Source of the DNA: Pusillimonas caeni
Lineage (GTDB): Bacteria; Pseudomonadota; Gammaproteobacteria; Burkholderiales; Burkholderiaceae_B
NCBI RefSeq assembly: GCF_003545815.1
Contig: NZ_PDUW01000003.1
Location: 62,001 to 126,000 of the forward strand
Length of the DNA: 64,000 bases
Direction: 5' to 3'
A program made the translations under genes and the position numbers. The notes beneath the pieces are model-generated. The model made no database searches. It had not been told where the DNA came from and worked only from the letters and a program-made list of their open reading frames with translations. Shown here piece after piece: positions 1 through 11,254 of the stretch. Every line of letters starts with the position of its first letter. Position 1 is the first letter of the stretch.

Positions 1-384
1 CTGGGCCGGGCCGGACTGCCGGCGTCGTCCCTGGACGAGGCGGCGGCCGTGGTGAGCGAGGCGCTGTGCGCCACGCTGTCCAGCGAGCGCGGACAGTGGC
101 TGCTGCGCGCGGCGCGGGCCCATCGTGAATGGTCGCTGCTGGATGTCTCGGGCCGGGTCTCGGTCATCGATCTGGCCATTTCCGATGAACAAGGCTGGCT
201 GGTGGTGGACTACAAGACCGGCATGCCCTGGGAGGGCGAGAGCGCGGAAGCGTTCGCGGCGCGCATGCACCAGCGCCACGGAGCGCAGCTGCAGCGCTAT
301 TGCGAGCAGGTCGCCGCGCTGGATGGACGGCCCGCCCGCGCCGCCCTGTACTTTCCCAGGGCCGATATCTGGCTGGAGTACTGA
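1..384 (+). CDS. UvrD/RecB-like helicase-nuclease, C-terminal end (partial)
   Basis: The frame is open from base 1 and stops at 382-384, so only about 127 C-terminal residues are visible. They resemble the PD-(D/E)XK nuclease domain at the C-terminus of UvrD/RecB/AddA-type exonucleases: a G-R-x-x-x-x-D-L strand (the first metal-binding Asp) is followed about 13 residues later by V-V-D-Y-K-T-G, the D-x-K catalytic pair. Such proteins couple a superfamily 1 helicase to a nuclease for double-strand-break repair. The helicase domain must lie upstream of the window, so the AddA-like versus RecB-like assignment cannot be made here. Confidence 0.75.
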   Translation: MGRAGLPASSLDEAAAVVSEALCATLSSERGQWLLRAARAHREWSLLDVSGRVSVIDLAISDEQGWLVVDYKTGMPWEGESAEAFAARMHQRHGAQLQRYCEQVAALDGRPARAALYFPRADIWLEY

Positions 385-416
385 AGGCCGGTGCAACTCC
401 TGTTAAACTCCTACTT

Positions 417-511
417 GGCGGGCCCCTTCGCATGGTCCGGCGGCAAACCTGGTCAGGTCGGGAACGAAGCAGCCATAGTCGCTCAGGATCAGTGCCGAAG
501 CCAGGCTCGCC
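417..511 (+). ncRNA. ffs: 4.5S / small SRP RNA
   Basis: This is the bacterial signal recognition particle RNA, which binds Ffh and targets nascent inner-membrane proteins. The outer arms at 417-424 (GGCGGGCC) and 504-511 (GGCTCGCC) pair over eight positions including one G-U. The apical domain contains the family hallmarks: CCTGGTCAGGTCGGGAACG, the GGAA-type tetraloop region, GAAGCAGCCA and then a CAGTGCCG return strand, as in Escherichia coli ffs. It lies in the gap between the nuclease gene and dnaX, which is a common place for ffs in Betaproteobacteria. The ends are set by pairing and could be off by a few bases. Confidence 0.92.
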
Positions 512-611
512 GCCCTGTTTCCGGCGGCCGTCCGCCAGTGCCTCAAGCCGTGTCGAATCCGGTACACTTTTCTTTTGCCTTCCGATCGCCTTCTGATACG
601 GGTCTTCCTGC

Positions 612-2858
612 ATGACATATCTGGTGCTGGCGCGCAAATGGCGGCCGCGTTCCTTCGATACCCTGGTTGGGCAGGACCACGTGGTCCGCGCGCTGACCCA
701 TGCCCTGGCGACCCAGCGCCTGCATCATGCCTGGCTCTTCACGGGCACCCGCGGGGTGGGAAAGACAACGCTCTCGCGCATTCTCGCCAAGTCGCTCAAC
801 TGCGAGGACGGCATCACGGCCACGCCTTGCGGCAAGTGCCGCGCCTGCGTCGAGATCGACGCGGGGCGCTTCGTCGACTACCTCGAGCTCGATGCGGCGT
901 CCAACCGCGGCGTGGACGAAATGACCCAGTTGCTCGAACAGGCCGTGTACGCGCCCAGCTCGGGCCGCTTCAAGGTCTACATGATCGACGAAGTCCACAT
1001 GCTGACGGGGCATGCGTTCAACGCCATGCTCAAGACGCTCGAAGAGCCTCCGGCGCACGTCAAGTTCATCCTGGCCACCACCGACCCGCAAAAAATTCCC
1101 GTCACCGTCCTGTCGCGCTGCCTGCAGTTCAATCTCAAGCAAATGACGGCCGAGTCCATCGTGTCGCATCTGCAAGAGGTGCTGGCGCAGGAGGGCATCC
1201 CGTTTCAGGCGCCGGCGCTGCGGCTGCTCGCCCAGGCGGCGTCGGGTTCGATGCGCGACGCCCTGTCCCTGACCGACCAGGCCATCGCCTATAGCGCGGG
1301 AGACCTCACTGTCGAGGCCATGCAGGGCATGCTGGGCACCATCGATCAACGCTATCTCGCGCGGCTGCTGCACGCCCTGGCGGCCGGCAGCGGGGCCGAG
1401 GTGCTGCGGGTAGCCGACGAGCTCGCCACCCGGGGGCTGTCCTATTCGGGCGCCCTGGCCGATCTGGCGATATTGCTGTCCCGCGTGGCCATCCAGCAGC
1501 GCATTCCCGGCGCGCTCGATCCGGCCGAGCCCATGGCCGACGCCATTGTCGAGCTGGCCGGCGCGATGCACCCGGATCTCGTCCAGCTGTTCTATTCGGT
1601 GGCCGTGCACAGCCGCAACGAACTGGCCTTGGCGCCCGACGAATACGCGGGCTTCGTCATGGCCTGCCTGCGCATGCTGGCGCTTGCGCCCAAGGCGCAG
1701 TCCGACGACCCCGGCGGCTCGGGGCGCGCGCCCTCCGGCGGCCACTCCGCCGGCGCGACGCCGCTTGGCGCAAAATCTGCCGGCGAGGCGGTGTCCGCCA
1801 GCGCGCCCGCCAGTGCGCCTGTCGGCTCCGCGTCAGCATCCGCCTCGTCTCCTGAAGCTGCACCTTCTGAATCCGTCACGGGATCCGCGTCCGTCACGGG
1901 CGCTGCGCAGGCTCCGGTTATCGCTCCTTCGCCCGCGCCCCTATCGGGTGGCGCGCCGACTCCGGCTCCTGCTGATAGCGCGCGTGGCGGACCCGCTCTG
2001 CAGGACGGACAGCAGCCTGCCCATGTCCCCGCCGAACCCGAGCCGCGGGCGCCGGCGGCAAGTCCTGCAGCGCCACAGGGTTCGATACAGGACGCTTCGC
2101 CGCCGGATATCCAGGCTCCGGCCGAGACAGCGTCTCCAGCGAGCGCGCCGATGGGTGCGGCGCGGGACCGGGCGACGGCCGAAACAGTCCAGCCGGCGCG
2201 CGCCGCCGAGGCCGCGGCGCCGTCGCCGCCGGACGATGTCCCCGCCTGGGAAGACATTCCGCCCGATGCCGAAGCTGCGCAATTCGAACCCTACGGCATG
2301 GCCGACGATGCGGCGGACGAGTTTCTCGCCGGCGGCGCCGACAGTTCTTTCATGCCTGCTGACGACGATTCGGGGGCGAGCCATGACGCCGCTGTGCAAT
2401 GGGTGCCCGACACGCCCCTTTTCGAGGCCGAGCGCCCCAGGATCCGTTCGCCGCGCCTCGCGCAGATGACGGCCAAGGCATGGCCCGCCCTGGCGGCGAA
2501 ACTGCCGGTCACCGGCCTGGCGGCCGAACTGGCGCGCCAGAGCGAATGGCTCGGCGTGCAAGACGACCAGATCCGGCTGCGCGTCGCCGTGCGCACCCTG
2601 GCGGCGACGGCGGGCAGGCAGCGCCTGCGCACCGTGCTGTCCGAGCATTTCGGCACGGTCGTGCAGTTGGACGTGGAATTCGGCGCCACGGGCGAGGAAA
2701 CCGCACACGCCGTGGCGCAGGCCGAAAGGGCGGCGCGACAGAAACAGGCCGAACAGGCCGTGCAGGAAGATCCCTTCGTGCGGGCCCTCATCGACGAATT
2801 CGGCGCCCAGCTCATTCCAGGCTCGGTGCGGGCCATGTACGACAACAGGGCCGCATAG
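612..2858 (+). CDS. dnaX: DNA polymerase III subunit gamma/tau
   Basis: The clamp-loader ATPase of the replicative polymerase, 748 residues, which is tau-length. Visible features: Walker [10 protein letters not shown] at residues 45-53, four zinc-binding cysteines at about 64, 73, 76 and 79, Walker B M-I-D-E-V-H near 124-129, and the sensor S-R-C near 170. Residues about 370-560 form an Ala/Pro/Ser-rich linker, followed by the C-terminal tau domain that contacts the polymerase and DnaB. The start ATG at 612 gives the usual [11 protein letters not shown]-terminus. It heads the classical dnaX-ybaB-recR group. I did not identify a convincing frameshift site for a separate gamma form. Confidence 0.97.
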   Translation: MTYLVLARKWRPRSFDTLVGQDHVVRALTHALATQRLHHAWLFTGTRGVGKTTLSRILAKSLNCEDGITATPCGKCRACVEIDAGRFVDYLELDAASNRGVDEMTQLLEQAVYAPSSGRFKVYMIDEVHMLTGHAFNAMLKTLEEPPAHVKFILATTDPQKIPVTVLSRCLQFNLKQMTAESIVSHLQEVLAQEGIPFQAPALRLLAQAASGSMRDALSLTDQAIAYSAGDLTVEAMQGMLGTIDQRYLARLLHALAAGSGAEVLRVADELATRGLSYSGALADLAILLSRVAIQQRIPGALDPAEPMADAIVELAGAMHPDLVQLFYSVAVHSRNELALAPDEYAGFVMACLRMLALAPKAQSDDPGGSGRAPSGGHSAGATPLGAKSAGEAVSASAPASAPVGSASASASSPEAAPSESVTGSASVTGAAQAPVIAPSPAPLSGGAPTPAPADSARGGPALQDGQQPAHVPAEPEPRAPAASPAAPQGSIQDASPPDIQAPAETASPASAPMGAARDRATAETVQPARAAEAAAPSPPDDVPAWEDIPPDAEAAQFEPYGMADDAADEFLAGGADSSFMPADDDSGASHDAAVQWVPDTPLFEAERPRIRSPRLAQMTAKAWPALAAKLPVTGLAAELARQSEWLGVQDDQIRLRVAVRTLAATAGRQRLRTVLSEHFGTVVQLDVEFGATGEETAHAVAQAERAARQKQAEQAVQEDPFVRALIDEFGAQLIPGSVRAMYDNRAA

Positions 2859-2901
2859 CGCCGGCCGGCGCGATTCATTACTCTACACAGGAAATACGCT
2901 C

Positions 2902-3228
2902 ATGATGAAAGGACAGATTGCCGGACTGATGCGCCAGGCGCAGCAGATGCAGGAAAACATGAAGAAGGCGCAAGAGGCGCTGGCCGACATCCTCGTCGAG
3001 GGCGCTTCGGGCGGCGGGCTGGTCAAGGTCACCATGACCTGCCGCAACGACGTCAAGCGCGTGGCCATCGATCCCACCCTGCTCGAAGAAGACAAGGACA
3101 TGCTGGAAGACCTCCTCGCGGCCGCGGTCAACGATGCGCTGCGCAAGGCCGAAGCGACGGCGCAGGAAAAGATGTCGTCGGTGACGGCCGGAATGCCCCT
3201 GCCTCCGGGAATGAAGCTGCCTTTCTGA
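2902..3228 (+). CDS. ybaB: YbaB/EbfC family nucleoid-associated protein
   Basis: A 108-residue protein with the typical beginning [17 protein letters not shown] (an amphipathic helix) and the ending [11 protein letters not shown]. The family forms tweezer-shaped dimers that bind DNA. It lies between dnaX and recR, its usual place, with an AGGA element about ten bases before the first of two adjacent ATG codons. The stop codon is only three bases before the recR start, so the two are very likely co-transcribed and perhaps translationally coupled. Confidence 0.95.
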   Translation: MMKGQIAGLMRQAQQMQENMKKAQEALADILVEGASGGGLVKVTMTCRNDVKRVAIDPTLLEEDKDMLEDLLAAAVNDALRKAEATAQEKMSSVTAGMPLPPGMKLPF

Positions 3229-3231
3229 TCG

Positions 3232-3840
3232 ATGTCCTCCACGCTGCCCGAACCCGAGCCGCTGAAGGCGCTCATCGAGGCCTTGCGCCGCCTGCCGGGC
3301 GTCGGTGTGCGTTCGGCGCGCCGCATGGCCTACCACATGCTTCAGCACGATGTGGCAGGGGCCGAGCGCCTGGCCGCGGCCTTGGGCGACGCGGTGCGTG
3401 ATCTGCGCCATTGCGAGCGCTGCAATGGCTTTTCGGACGAGGCGATATGCCCGGTCTGCGCCAACCCCAAGCGTGACGCTTCCCTGCTGTGCGTGGTCGA
3501 GACGCCGGCGGACCAGAACATGATCGAGTCCAGCCACGGATACAAGGGGCTGTACTATGTGTTGATGGGGCGGCTGGCGCCGCTCGAGGGAGTGGGGCCG
3601 GCCGAATTGCAGTTCGACCGGCTGATCAAGCGGGCCTGCGACGGCGAGGTGCGCGAGGTGATCCTGGCCACCAACTTCACCGCCGAGGGCGAGACCACGG
3701 CCCACTATCTGGCTGAATCATTGCGCTCGCAGGGTTTGGCGGTATCGCGCCTGGCGCGGGGCGTGCCCGCGGGCAGCGAGCTGGAATACGTGGACGCGGG
3801 CACCATCGCCTGGGCGCTGATGGAGCGGCGCAGTTCTTGA
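3232..3840 (+). CDS. recR: Recombination mediator RecR
   Basis: RecR works with RecF and RecO to load RecA on SSB-coated gaps. The 202-residue product has the N-terminal helix-hairpin-helix ([11 protein letters not shown]), a four-cysteine zinc finger at C61, C64, C73 and C76, and a Toprim domain beginning around V-V-E-T-P. The C-terminus carries the conserved [15 protein letters not shown] segment. Length and gene order are normal. It is the last gene of the dnaX group and converges with tal. Confidence 0.97.
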   Translation: MSSTLPEPEPLKALIEALRRLPGVGVRSARRMAYHMLQHDVAGAERLAAALGDAVRDLRHCERCNGFSDEAICPVCANPKRDASLLCVVETPADQNMIESSHGYKGLYYVLMGRLAPLEGVGPAELQFDRLIKRACDGEVREVILATNFTAEGETTAHYLAESLRSQGLAVSRLARGVPAGSELEYVDAGTIAWALMERRSS

Positions 3841-3921
3841 GTTTTCCAGAAATTGAGTTCCTGAGCCGGCGTAGGGCGGGCCCGTATTTTTGGGCGCCGC
3901 TCGCTGCTCTGAGCCCTGTCT

Positions 3922-4899
3922 TTACACCGTATCAGCCGAAGCCCCCACCCGCACCTGCTCGATGAGGGCGTCGAGCTTGGCCGCGTCCGCCGAGAAGATG
4001 CGGATGCCTTCGCCCAGTTTATCGCTGGCCATGGCGTCCATATTGAGCGTGGTGCGGAACAGCACTTCGTCCATCACGATGCGCTCGGGCGGGTTTTGCA
4101 CCGCGGTGCTCGGGTCGAGCTGGCGGGCGAGCGGTTCGGTGCCGGCTGCCAGTTCGCCCAGCAGTTCGGGACTGATGGTAAGCAGGTCGCAGCCGGCCAG
4201 CGCGCGGATCTGGCCGATGTTGCGGAAGCTGGCGCCCATGATTTCGGTGGGAATGCCGTGAGCCTTGTAATAGCGGTAGATGCTGCGCACCGACTGCACG
4301 CCGGGGTCGGAGGCGCCCGCGTTGGCGGCTTCGTCCCATTGCCCGCCGGCGGCCTTTTTGTGCCAGTCGTAGATGCGGCCGACGAAAGGCGAGATGAGGC
4401 GCACCTTGGCCTGGGCGCAGGCAACGGCCTGGGCCAGTGAAAACAGCAGGGTGAGGTTGCAGGCGATGCCTTCGGCCTGCAGAGCCTTGGCCGCCTGGAT
4501 GCCTTCCCAGGTAGAGGCGATCTTGATCAGGACGCGTTCGCGCGGGATGCCGGCCAGCCTGTACAGCTCGATGATTTGCCGCGCGCGGATGACTGTGGCC
4601 TTGGTATCGAAGGAGAGCCGCGCGTCGACTTCGGTGGAGACGCGGCCGGGCACGATCTTGAGAATTTCGCGGCCGAAGGCCACCAGCAGCCGGTCGACCA
4701 GCTCTTGCAGCGGCGCGCCGGGGTGGTCGGTGACCGTGCGCTCCAGCAGGGGCCGGTAGGCGTCCTTCTGTACCGCCTTGAGGATCAGCGAAGGGTTGGT
4801 CGTGGCGTCGGTGGGGCGATGCACCTGCATCGCCTCGAAATCGCCGGTGTCGGCGACGACGGTGGTGTATTGGCGCAGGGCTTCGAGTTGATTGGACAT
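3922..4899 (-). CDS. tal: Transaldolase
   Basis: A non-oxidative pentose-phosphate enzyme that moves a dihydroxyacetone unit through a Schiff base. The 325-residue length matches the TalB subfamily. Visible motifs are D-A-T-T-N-P-S-L-I near the N-terminus and [12 protein letters not shown], which contains the catalytic lysine, followed by C-N-L-T-L-L-F-S. The ATG at 4897-4899 lies about 150 bases from the divergent carA. A TATACT-like element on the minus strand (about 4949-4958) may belong to its promoter. Confidence 0.97.
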   Translation of the reverse strand: MSNQLEALRQYTTVVADTGDFEAMQVHRPTDATTNPSLILKAVQKDAYRPLLERTVTDHPGAPLQELVDRLLVAFGREILKIVPGRVSTEVDARLSFDTKATVIRARQIIELYRLAGIPRERVLIKIASTWEGIQAAKALQAEGIACNLTLLFSLAQAVACAQAKVRLISPFVGRIYDWHKKAAGGQWDEAANAGASDPGVQSVRSIYRYYKAHGIPTEIMGASFRNIGQIRALAGCDLLTISPELLGELAAGTEPLARQLDPSTAVQNPPERIVMDEVLFRTTLNMDAMASDKLGEGIRIFSADAAKLDALIEQVRVGASADTV

Positions 4900-5001
4900 G
4901 GATGGGGTCTTCTTTCAGCGTTGGGCATCATCCCTGGTCGGGCACCCCTATAGTATAGGTGCAAAGCGCGAAGCGGCGCTGAGGGTCGCCCGCAACTCAA
5001 G

Positions 5002-5007
5002 TATAAT
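5002..5007 (+). promoter_or_regulatory. carA: Candidate -10 element for carAB
   Basis: A perfect TATAAT hexamer lies 41 bases upstream of the carA start in the tal-carA divergent spacer. No strong -35 box is evident at 16-18 bases upstream, so this is a candidate only. Confidence 0.4.
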
Positions 5008-5047
5008 TGGAGGGTTTACTTACTGACTTTATAACCGGGGTTTAGCG

Positions 5048-6202
5048 TTGCTACCGTCACTACTACCCGAGGGGTCTGATTCGACTCCTCCCGCAATTCT
5101 GGCCTTGGCGGACGGTACCATCTTCAAGGGCGTCTCCATCGGCGCAGATGGACATACCGTCGCCGAGGTCGTCTTCAACACTTCCATGACGGGCTATCAA
5201 GAGATCCTCACCGATCCCAGCTATAGCGGCCAGATCGTCACGCTTACTTATCCGCACATCGGCAATACCGGCATCAATGCCGAAGACGTCGAATCCACGC
5301 GCGTCCATGCCGCGGGGCTCGTCGTGCGCGACTGTTCGCTGCGCGTATCGAGTTTTCGCGCCACCATGTCGCTGCCCGCCTACCTGAAGCAGCAGGGCAT
5401 CGTGGCCATTTCGGGCGTCGACACCCGCAAGCTTACGCGCATTCTGCGCGACAGCGGCGCCCAGGGCGCCTGCATCCTCGTCGGCGAAGACGAGCAGAAG
5501 GCGGTCGAACTGGCGCGCGGCTTTCCCGGCATGGCCGGGCAGGACCTGGCCCGCACCGTGTCCATCAAGAGCATAGAGTCCTGGAGCGAGGGCACCTGGA
5601 AGCTGGGCTCGGGCTTTGCGCAAATCGGTTCCGGCGAACACCACGTGGTGGCCTACGATTTCGGCATCAAGTCGAATATATTGCGCCTGCTCGCCGACCG
5701 CGGCTGCCGCATCACCGTGGTGCCGGCGCAGACGCCGGTCGACGAGGTGCTGGCGCTCCATCCCGACGGCATCTTCCTGTCGAACGGGCCGGGCGACCCC
5801 GAGCCCTGCGACTACGCCATCGAAACCGCGCGGGCGGCCATCGAGCGCAAGATTCCCCTGTTCGGCATCTGCCTGGGCCAGCAGATCATCGGCCTGGCCG
5901 TGGGCGGCAAGACCGTCAAGATGAAGACCGGCCATCACGGCGCCAATCACCCGGTGCACGAGCTCGACACCGGCCGGGTGTTCATCACCAGCCAGAACCA
6001 CGGCTTCAACGTCGATGGCGAGTCGCTGCCGGGCAATGCCCGCGTCACGCACGTGTCGCTGTTCGACGGCACCCTGCAGGGCTTCGAGCTGACCGACGCG
6101 CCTGCCTTCTGCTTTCAGGGCCACCCCGAGGCCAGCCCGGGCCCGCACGACATCGTCGTGCTCTTCGACAAATTCATCAGCCTCATGGCCCAGAAAAAGT
6201 AA
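5048..6202 (+). CDS. carA: Carbamoyl-phosphate synthase small (glutaminase) subunit
   Basis: CarA hydrolyses glutamine and passes ammonia to CarB for carbamoyl phosphate, the precursor of arginine and pyrimidines. The N-terminal domain starts with A-D-G-T-I-F-K-G; the class I glutaminase domain has the nucleophile motif F-G-I-C-L-G-Q-Q and the late [12 protein letters not shown] with the His/Glu of the triad. The product is 384 residues from a TTG at 5048. An in-frame TGA at 5024-5026 excludes an earlier start, but I see no strong ribosome binding site and a later start is possible. carB follows after nine bases. Confidence 0.96.
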   Translation: MLPSLLPEGSDSTPPAILALADGTIFKGVSIGADGHTVAEVVFNTSMTGYQEILTDPSYSGQIVTLTYPHIGNTGINAEDVESTRVHAAGLVVRDCSLRVSSFRATMSLPAYLKQQGIVAISGVDTRKLTRILRDSGAQGACILVGEDEQKAVELARGFPGMAGQDLARTVSIKSIESWSEGTWKLGSGFAQIGSGEHHVVAYDFGIKSNILRLLADRGCRITVVPAQTPVDEVLALHPDGIFLSNGPGDPEPCDYAIETARAAIERKIPLFGICLGQQIIGLAVGGKTVKMKTGHHGANHPVHELDTGRVFITSQNHGFNVDGESLPGNARVTHVSLFDGTLQGFELTDAPAFCFQGHPEASPGPHDIVVLFDKFISLMAQKK

Positions 6203-6211
6203 TTCAGCACC

Positions 6212-9200
6212 ATGCCAAAGCGTACAGACATAAAAAGCATACTCATCATCGGCGCGGGGCCCATCGTCATCGGACAGGCCTGCGAATTCGATTATTCCGG
6301 CGCGCAGGCGTGCAAGGCCCTCAAGGCCGAGGGCTACCGTACCGTTCTGGTCAACAGCAATCCGGCCACCATCATGACCGACCCGGAAACGGCCGACGTC
6401 ACCTATATCGAGCCCATCACCTGGCAGGCCGTAGAAAAAATCATCGAGCGCGAAAAGCCCGATGCCCTGCTGCCGACCATGGGCGGGCAAACCGCGCTCA
6501 ACTGCGCGCTCGACCTGGCGCGCCACGGCGTGCTCGAAAAGCACGGGGTCGAAATGATCGGCGCCAACGCCACCGCCATCGACAAGGCCGAAGACCGCCA
6601 GAAGTTCAAGCAGGCCATGACCGAAATCGGCCTGGAGTCGGCCAAGTCGGGCGTGGCGCACTCCATGGACGAAGCCTGGGCGGTGCAGAAGCGCATCGCC
6701 GAAGAAACCCGCTCGGCCGGCTTTCCGGTGGTGATCCGCCCCAGCTTCACGCTGGGCGGCACGGGGGGCGGCATTGCCTACAACCAGGAAGAGTTCGAGG
6801 TGATCTGCCGCCGCGGGCTCGAGGCCTCGCCCACCAACGAACTGCTGATCGAAGAGTCTTTGCTGGGCTGGAAAGAATTCGAGATGGAGGTCGTGCGCGA
6901 CTGCGTCGACAACTGCATCATCGTCTGCTCGATCGAGAACCTGGACCCCATGGGCGTGCATACGGGCGACTCCATCACCGTCGCGCCGGCCCAGACGCTT
7001 ACCGACAAAGAATATCAAATCATGCGCAACGCCTCGATCGCGGTGCTGCGCGAGATCGGCGTCGACACCGGCGGCTCGAACGTGCAGTTCGCGGTCAACC
7101 CGGACAACGGCCGCATGATCGTCATCGAGATGAACCCGCGTGTGTCGCGTTCGTCGGCCCTGGCCTCCAAGGCCACCGGCTTTCCCATTGCCAAGGTGGC
7201 GGCGCGCCTGGCGGTGGGCTATACGCTCGATGAGCTCAAGAACGAGATCACCGGGGGGGCCACGCCGGCGTCCTTCGAGCCCACCATCGACTATGTCGTC
7301 ACCAAGGTGCCGCGCTTCGCCTTCGAGAAATTCCCCCAGGCAGATTCGCGCCTGACCACCCAGATGAAGTCGGTGGGCGAGGTCATGGCCATCGGCCGCA
7401 GCTTCCAGGAATCCTTCCAGAAAGCCCTGCGCGGGCTCGAGGTGGGCGTGGACGGCCTCAACCAGAAAACCACCGACCGCGAGAAGCTGCAGGTCGAGCT
7501 GGGCGAACCCGGTCCCGAGCGCATCTGGTACGTGGGCGATGCTTTTGCGCAGGGCTTCAGCCTCGAAGAGGTGCACAGCCTCACCCACATCGACCCCTGG
7601 TTCCTGGCGCAGATCAAAGAAATCGTCGACATCGAGCTGGCCCTCGAGCAGAAAACGCTGGCCGACCTCGACCGCGACACCGTGTGGCAGCTCAAGCGCC
7701 GCGGCTTCTCCGACCGCCGCCTGGCCTTCCTGCTGGACACCTCCGAATCCGAATTCCGCAAGCTGCGCCATGCGCTGGGCGTGCGCCCTGTCTACAAGCG
7801 CGTCGACACCTGCGCCGCCGAATTCCCCACCAAGACGGCCTACATGTACTCCACCTACGAGGACGAGTGCGAGGCCGCGCCCACCGACCGCAAGAAAATC
7901 GTCGTGCTGGGCGGGGGGCCGAACCGCATCGGGCAGGGCATCGAATTCGACTACTGCTGCGTGCATGCCGCGCTGGCCCTGCGCGAAGATGGTTTCGAAA
8001 CCATCATGATCAACTGCAACCCCGAGACGGTGTCCACCGACTACGACACGTCCGACCGCCTCTATTTCGAACCGCTCACGCTCGAGGACGTGCTCGAGAT
8101 CGTGCACAAAGAAAACCCGGCCGGCATGATCGTGCAATACGGCGGACAGACTCCGCTCAAGCTGGCGCGCGCGCTCGAGGCCAATGGCGTGCCCATCATC
8201 GGCACCAGCCCCGAGTCCATCGACGTGGCCGAAGACCGCGAGCGCTTCCAGAAGCTGCTCAACAAGCTGGGTCTGCGCCAGCCGCCCAACCGCACCGCGC
8301 GCACCGAGGGCGAGGCCATGGCGCATGCCGCCGAAATCGGCTACCCGCTCGTCGTGCGGCCCAGCTATGTGCTGGGCGGCCGCGCCATGGAGATCGTGCA
8401 CGAGCCCCAGGATCTCGAACGCTATATGCGCGAGGCGGTCAAGGTCAGCAACGATTCGCCCGTGCTGCTGGATCACTTCCTGAATAACGCCACCGAAGTC
8501 GACGTCGATTGCATCGCCGACGGCGAAATCGTCTTCATCGGCGGCGTCATGGAACACATCGAACAGGCGGGCGTGCACTCCGGCGACTCGGCATGCAGCC
8601 TGCCGCCGTATTCGCTGTCGGACGACACCATTGCCGAGATCGAGCGCCAGACCACGCTGATGGCCCGGGCGCTGAACGTCAAGGGCCTGATGAACGTGCA
8701 GTTCGCCATCCAGAACGGCGACGTCTACGTGCTGGAAGTCAACCCCCGCGCTTCGCGCACCGTACCCTTCGTGTCCAAGGCGACCGGCCTTCAGCTGGCC
8801 AAGATCGCCGCCCGGGTCATGGCGGGCAGCACGCTCGAATCCCAGGGCGTCGTCAAGCAGGTCGTGCCTCACTACTTCTCGGTCAAGGAAGCGGTCTTCC
8901 CCTTTGTGAAATTCCCGGGGGTCGACACCATTCTGGGCCCCGAAATGAAATCCACGGGCGAAGTCATGGGTGTGGGCGAAAGCTTCGGCGAAGCCTTCGT
9001 CAAGTCCCAGCTTGCCGCGGGCGTCGCGCTGCCCGAGTCGGGCGTGGCCTTCATCAGCGTGCGCGACCAGGACAAGCCGCGCGCCGTCGAAGTGGCCCGC
9101 GGGCTCATCGCCCTGGGCTTCACCGTGGTCGCCACGCGCGGCACGGCGGCGGCCATCGAGGCCGCCGGCCTGGCGGTTCAGGTGGTCAACAAGGTGACCG

Positions 9201-9448
9201 AAAGCCGGCCTCATATCGTCGACATGATCAAGAACCGGGAAATCTCCCTGGTCATCAATACGGTCGAAGAGCGCCGCAACGCCATCGCCGATTCGCGCCT
9301 GATCCGCACCAACGCCCTGCAGTCGCGGCTGACCTTCTTCACCACCATCTCGGGGGCGAGGGCGGCTGTCGAAGGCCTGCAGTATCTGCGCCATGGCGGC
9401 GGCCTGAAGGTCTACCCTCTGCAGGAGCTGCACGCCACGCTGCATTGA
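6212..9448 (+). CDS. carB: Carbamoyl-phosphate synthase large subunit
   Basis: A 1078-residue synthetase that uses bicarbonate, ammonia and two ATP. It has the duplicated ATP-grasp architecture: a first half beginning [20 protein letters not shown], and a second half beginning near residue 560 with [19 protein letters not shown]. The C-terminal MGS-like allosteric domain is present ([11 protein letters not shown]). It follows carA in one operon and ends 31 bases before a strong intrinsic terminator. Confidence 0.98.
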   Translation: MPKRTDIKSILIIGAGPIVIGQACEFDYSGAQACKALKAEGYRTVLVNSNPATIMTDPETADVTYIEPITWQAVEKIIEREKPDALLPTMGGQTALNCALDLARHGVLEKHGVEMIGANATAIDKAEDRQKFKQAMTEIGLESAKSGVAHSMDEAWAVQKRIAEETRSAGFPVVIRPSFTLGGTGGGIAYNQEEFEVICRRGLEASPTNELLIEESLLGWKEFEMEVVRDCVDNCIIVCSIENLDPMGVHTGDSITVAPAQTLTDKEYQIMRNASIAVLREIGVDTGGSNVQFAVNPDNGRMIVIEMNPRVSRSSALASKATGFPIAKVAARLAVGYTLDELKNEITGGATPASFEPTIDYVVTKVPRFAFEKFPQADSRLTTQMKSVGEVMAIGRSFQESFQKALRGLEVGVDGLNQKTTDREKLQVELGEPGPERIWYVGDAFAQGFSLEEVHSLTHIDPWFLAQIKEIVDIELALEQKTLADLDRDTVWQLKRRGFSDRRLAFLLDTSESEFRKLRHALGVRPVYKRVDTCAAEFPTKTAYMYSTYEDECEAAPTDRKKIVVLGGGPNRIGQGIEFDYCCVHAALALREDGFETIMINCNPETVSTDYDTSDRLYFEPLTLEDVLEIVHKENPAGMIVQYGGQTPLKLARALEANGVPIIGTSPESIDVAEDRERFQKLLNKLGLRQPPNRTARTEGEAMAHAAEIGYPLVVRPSYVLGGRAMEIVHEPQDLERYMREAVKVSNDSPVLLDHFLNNATEVDVDCIADGEIVFIGGVMEHIEQAGVHSGDSACSLPPYSLSDDTIAEIERQTTLMARALNVKGLMNVQFAIQNGDVYVLEVNPRASRTVPFVSKATGLQLAKIAARVMAGSTLESQGVVKQVVPHYFSVKEAVFPFVKFPGVDTILGPEMKSTGEVMGVGESFGEAFVKSQLAAGVALPESGVAFISVRDQDKPRAVEVARGLIALGFTVVATRGTAAAIEAAGLAVQVVNKVTESRPHIVDMIKNREISLVINTVEERRNAIADSRLIRTNALQSRLTFFTTISGARAAVEGLQYLRHGGGLKVYPLQELHATLH

Positions 9449-9478
9449 GCAGCGCGGGCGAGTATCTTCGTTAAGGGA

Positions 9479-9504
9479 ACGGCGGCGCTGCCGCCGTTTT
9501 TTTT
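9479..9504 (+). terminator. Intrinsic terminator after carB
   Basis: The hairpin CGGCGGC-GCT-GCCGCCG at 9480-9496 is followed by eight T residues. Confidence 0.85.
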
Positions 9505-9524
9505 GCCGCCGGGCCGTCCAAAGG

Positions 9525-9546
9525 CAAAAAAGCCCCTTTGGGGGGC
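9525..9546 (-). terminator. Candidate minus-strand terminator hairpin
   Basis: Arms GCCCC (9532-9536) and GGGGC (9542-9546) are preceded on the plus strand by an A-run, so read on the minus strand it is a hairpin followed by T residues. No minus-strand gene is visible that would need it; it may be a remnant or serve antisense transcripts. Confidence 0.4.
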
Positions 9547-9681
9547 AGCAAGCAGGCGCAGCCTGCGTGGCGTGGGGGGCCATTTTTTGTCCGGACATCG
9601 CCCTTGCGCACCGGACGGGCCTGCGCGTACACTCTTGCCCCAGCGCTGGACCCTCAATCAATAATCAATAAGGCATCGTCA

Positions 9682-11001
9682 ATGTCGCAATCCTATTTCC
9701 CCCGCTGGAAGCCGGTACTGAGCAAGGCCGACAACATGGTGGTGCAGCCCGACGAATACTTGTCGGCGCCGCAAAGCCTGGCCATGGGCGCCCAGCACGT
9801 CGTCGCCATGTTCGGCTCCACCATCCTGGCGCCGCTGCTGATGGGCTTCGACCCCAATGTCGCCATATTGATGTCGGGCATCGGCACCCTGATCTTCTTT
9901 CTCTTCGTCGGGGGGCGGGTGCCCAGCTACCTGGGGTCCAGCTTCGCCTTCATCGGCGGCGTCATCGCGGTCACCGGCTATGCCGGGGCCGGCCCCAATG
10001 CCAACATCGGCCTTGCCCTGGGCGCCATCATCATCTGCGGCCTGGTGTACACGCTGATCGGCCTGGTGGTGTGGTGGATGAACGCGCGCTCGGGCGACGG
10101 CGCCCAGTGGATAGACCGGCTCATGCCGCCCGTGGTGACCGGCGCCATCGTCGCCGTCATCGGCCTGAACCTGGCGCCCATCGCCGCCAAGGGGGCCATG
10201 GGCGGCAGCACCTTCGAAGCGCTCATGGCGCTGCTGACCGTGCTGTGCGTGGGCGGCATCGGCGTCTATGCCCGCGGCACCACCCAGCGCCTGCTGATAC
10301 TGGTGGGCCTGCTGCTGTCCTGCGTCCTCTACGCCGCGCTGACCAACGGCCTGGGACTGGGCAAGCCGCTGGACTTCAGCGGCGTGGCGGCCGCTCCCTG
10401 GCTCGGCCTGCCGCACTTCGCCAGCCCCGTGTTCAATGTCCATGCCATCAGTGTCATCGCCCCGGTGGCCATCATCCTCGTGGCCGAGAACCTGGGCCAC
10501 ATCAAGGCAGTCAGCGCCATGACGGGCCGCAATCTGGACGTCTACCTGGGCCGCGCCTTCGTCGGCGACGGCGTGGCCACCATGGTGTCGGGTGCGGTGG
10601 GCGGCACGGGGGTCACCACCTATGCCGAGAACATCGGCGTCATGACGGTTACGCGCATCTATTCCTCGCTGGTCTTCGTGGTGGCGGCCTGCATCGCCAT
10701 CCTGCTGGGATTCTCGCCCAAGTTCGGGGCGCTGATCCAGCTGATTCCCGGTCCGGTGCTGGGCGGCATGTCGGTCGTAGTGTTCGGCCTCATCGCCGTG
10801 GCGGGCGCGCGCATCTGGGTGGTGAACCAGGTCGATTTCAGCGACAACCGTAATCTCATCGTCGCGGCCGTCACCCTGGTGCTGGGAGCCGGCAATTTCT
10901 CCATCCAGTTCGGCGCCTTCAAGCTGGACGGCATCGGCACCGCCACCTTCGGCGCCATCATTCTGCATGCCCTCCTGAGCGCGCGCCGCGCGCGCCCCTG
11001 A
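9682..11001 (+). CDS. uraA: Uracil/xanthine permease of the NCS2 family
   Basis: A polytopic inner-membrane nucleobase:proton symporter of 439 residues with about 12-14 hydrophobic segments. The family signature is visible in V-A-E-N-L-G-H-I-K-A-V-S (NCS2 proteins carry a conserved Glu here) and G-G-T-G-V-T-T-Y-A-E-N-I-G-V-M, which contains the second conserved Glu that binds uracil in UraA. I chose ATG 9682 (M-S-Q-S-Y-F-P-R-W) although the frame is open further upstream, because the upstream residues look non-coding. Specificity for uracil rather than xanthine is inferred from sequence feel and the pyrimidine-gene context. Confidence 0.85.
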   Translation: MSQSYFPRWKPVLSKADNMVVQPDEYLSAPQSLAMGAQHVVAMFGSTILAPLLMGFDPNVAILMSGIGTLIFFLFVGGRVPSYLGSSFAFIGGVIAVTGYAGAGPNANIGLALGAIIICGLVYTLIGLVVWWMNARSGDGAQWIDRLMPPVVTGAIVAVIGLNLAPIAAKGAMGGSTFEALMALLTVLCVGGIGVYARGTTQRLLILVGLLLSCVLYAALTNGLGLGKPLDFSGVAAAPWLGLPHFASPVFNVHAISVIAPVAIILVAENLGHIKAVSAMTGRNLDVYLGRAFVGDGVATMVSGAVGGTGVTTYAENIGVMTVTRIYSSLVFVVAACIAILLGFSPKFGALIQLIPGPVLGGMSVVVFGLIAVAGARIWVVNQVDFSDNRNLIVAAVTLVLGAGNFSIQFGAFKLDGIGTATFGAIILHALLSARRARP

Positions 11002-11069
11002 GCCCGGAATAATGGCCGGCAAAGGGGGCTTGCAATTTACGCCGACTTTGCCGACAATAACTCATGCAC

Positions 11070-11095
11070 CCCCGGTTCAGGAGAGCCGGGGTTTT
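11070..11095 (+). terminator. Intrinsic terminator after the uracil permease
   Basis: Stem CCCCGG (11070-11075) pairs with CCGGGG (11086-11091), followed by TTTT. Confidence 0.7.
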
Positions 11096-11206
11096 GCTTT
11101 AAATCATAAAAACTCGTTGTTTTCATAGTTAAAGAGTCAGCTCAAGAAACCAACATCCTTCTTACTGATTGCCGGTAACGTTCTGTCGCCGGCGCTCTTT
11201 ACCAGA

Positions 11207-11235
11207 GGCGCTCCCTCGTTGCGGAGCGTCTTTTT
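11207..11235 (+). terminator. greA: Terminator-like hairpin in the greA leader (attenuator candidate)
   Basis: An eight-pair stem, GGCGCTCC at 11207-11214 with GGAGCGTC at 11223-11230, has an eight-base loop and is followed at once by TTTTT. It ends only 19 bases before the greA ATG. A second potential stem just upstream (GCCGG near 11171 with CCGGC near 11188) could compete. In Escherichia coli greA also has a leader that terminates early to give the GraL RNA; similarity of role here is inference. Confidence 0.6.
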
Positions 11236-11254
11236 ACTTTCATTCAGGAACACC

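Noticed and set aside
5063-9661. A 1532-codon open frame on the minus strand opposite carAB
   Set aside because: It is a shadow of GC-rich carA/carB codons; the product is His/Asp/Gly/Arg-biased and carAB is certain.
9679-11022. A 447-codon minus-strand frame opposite the uracil permease
   Set aside because: Composition (Gln/His/Asp/Gly-rich) is that of an antisense shadow, and the permease is well supported.
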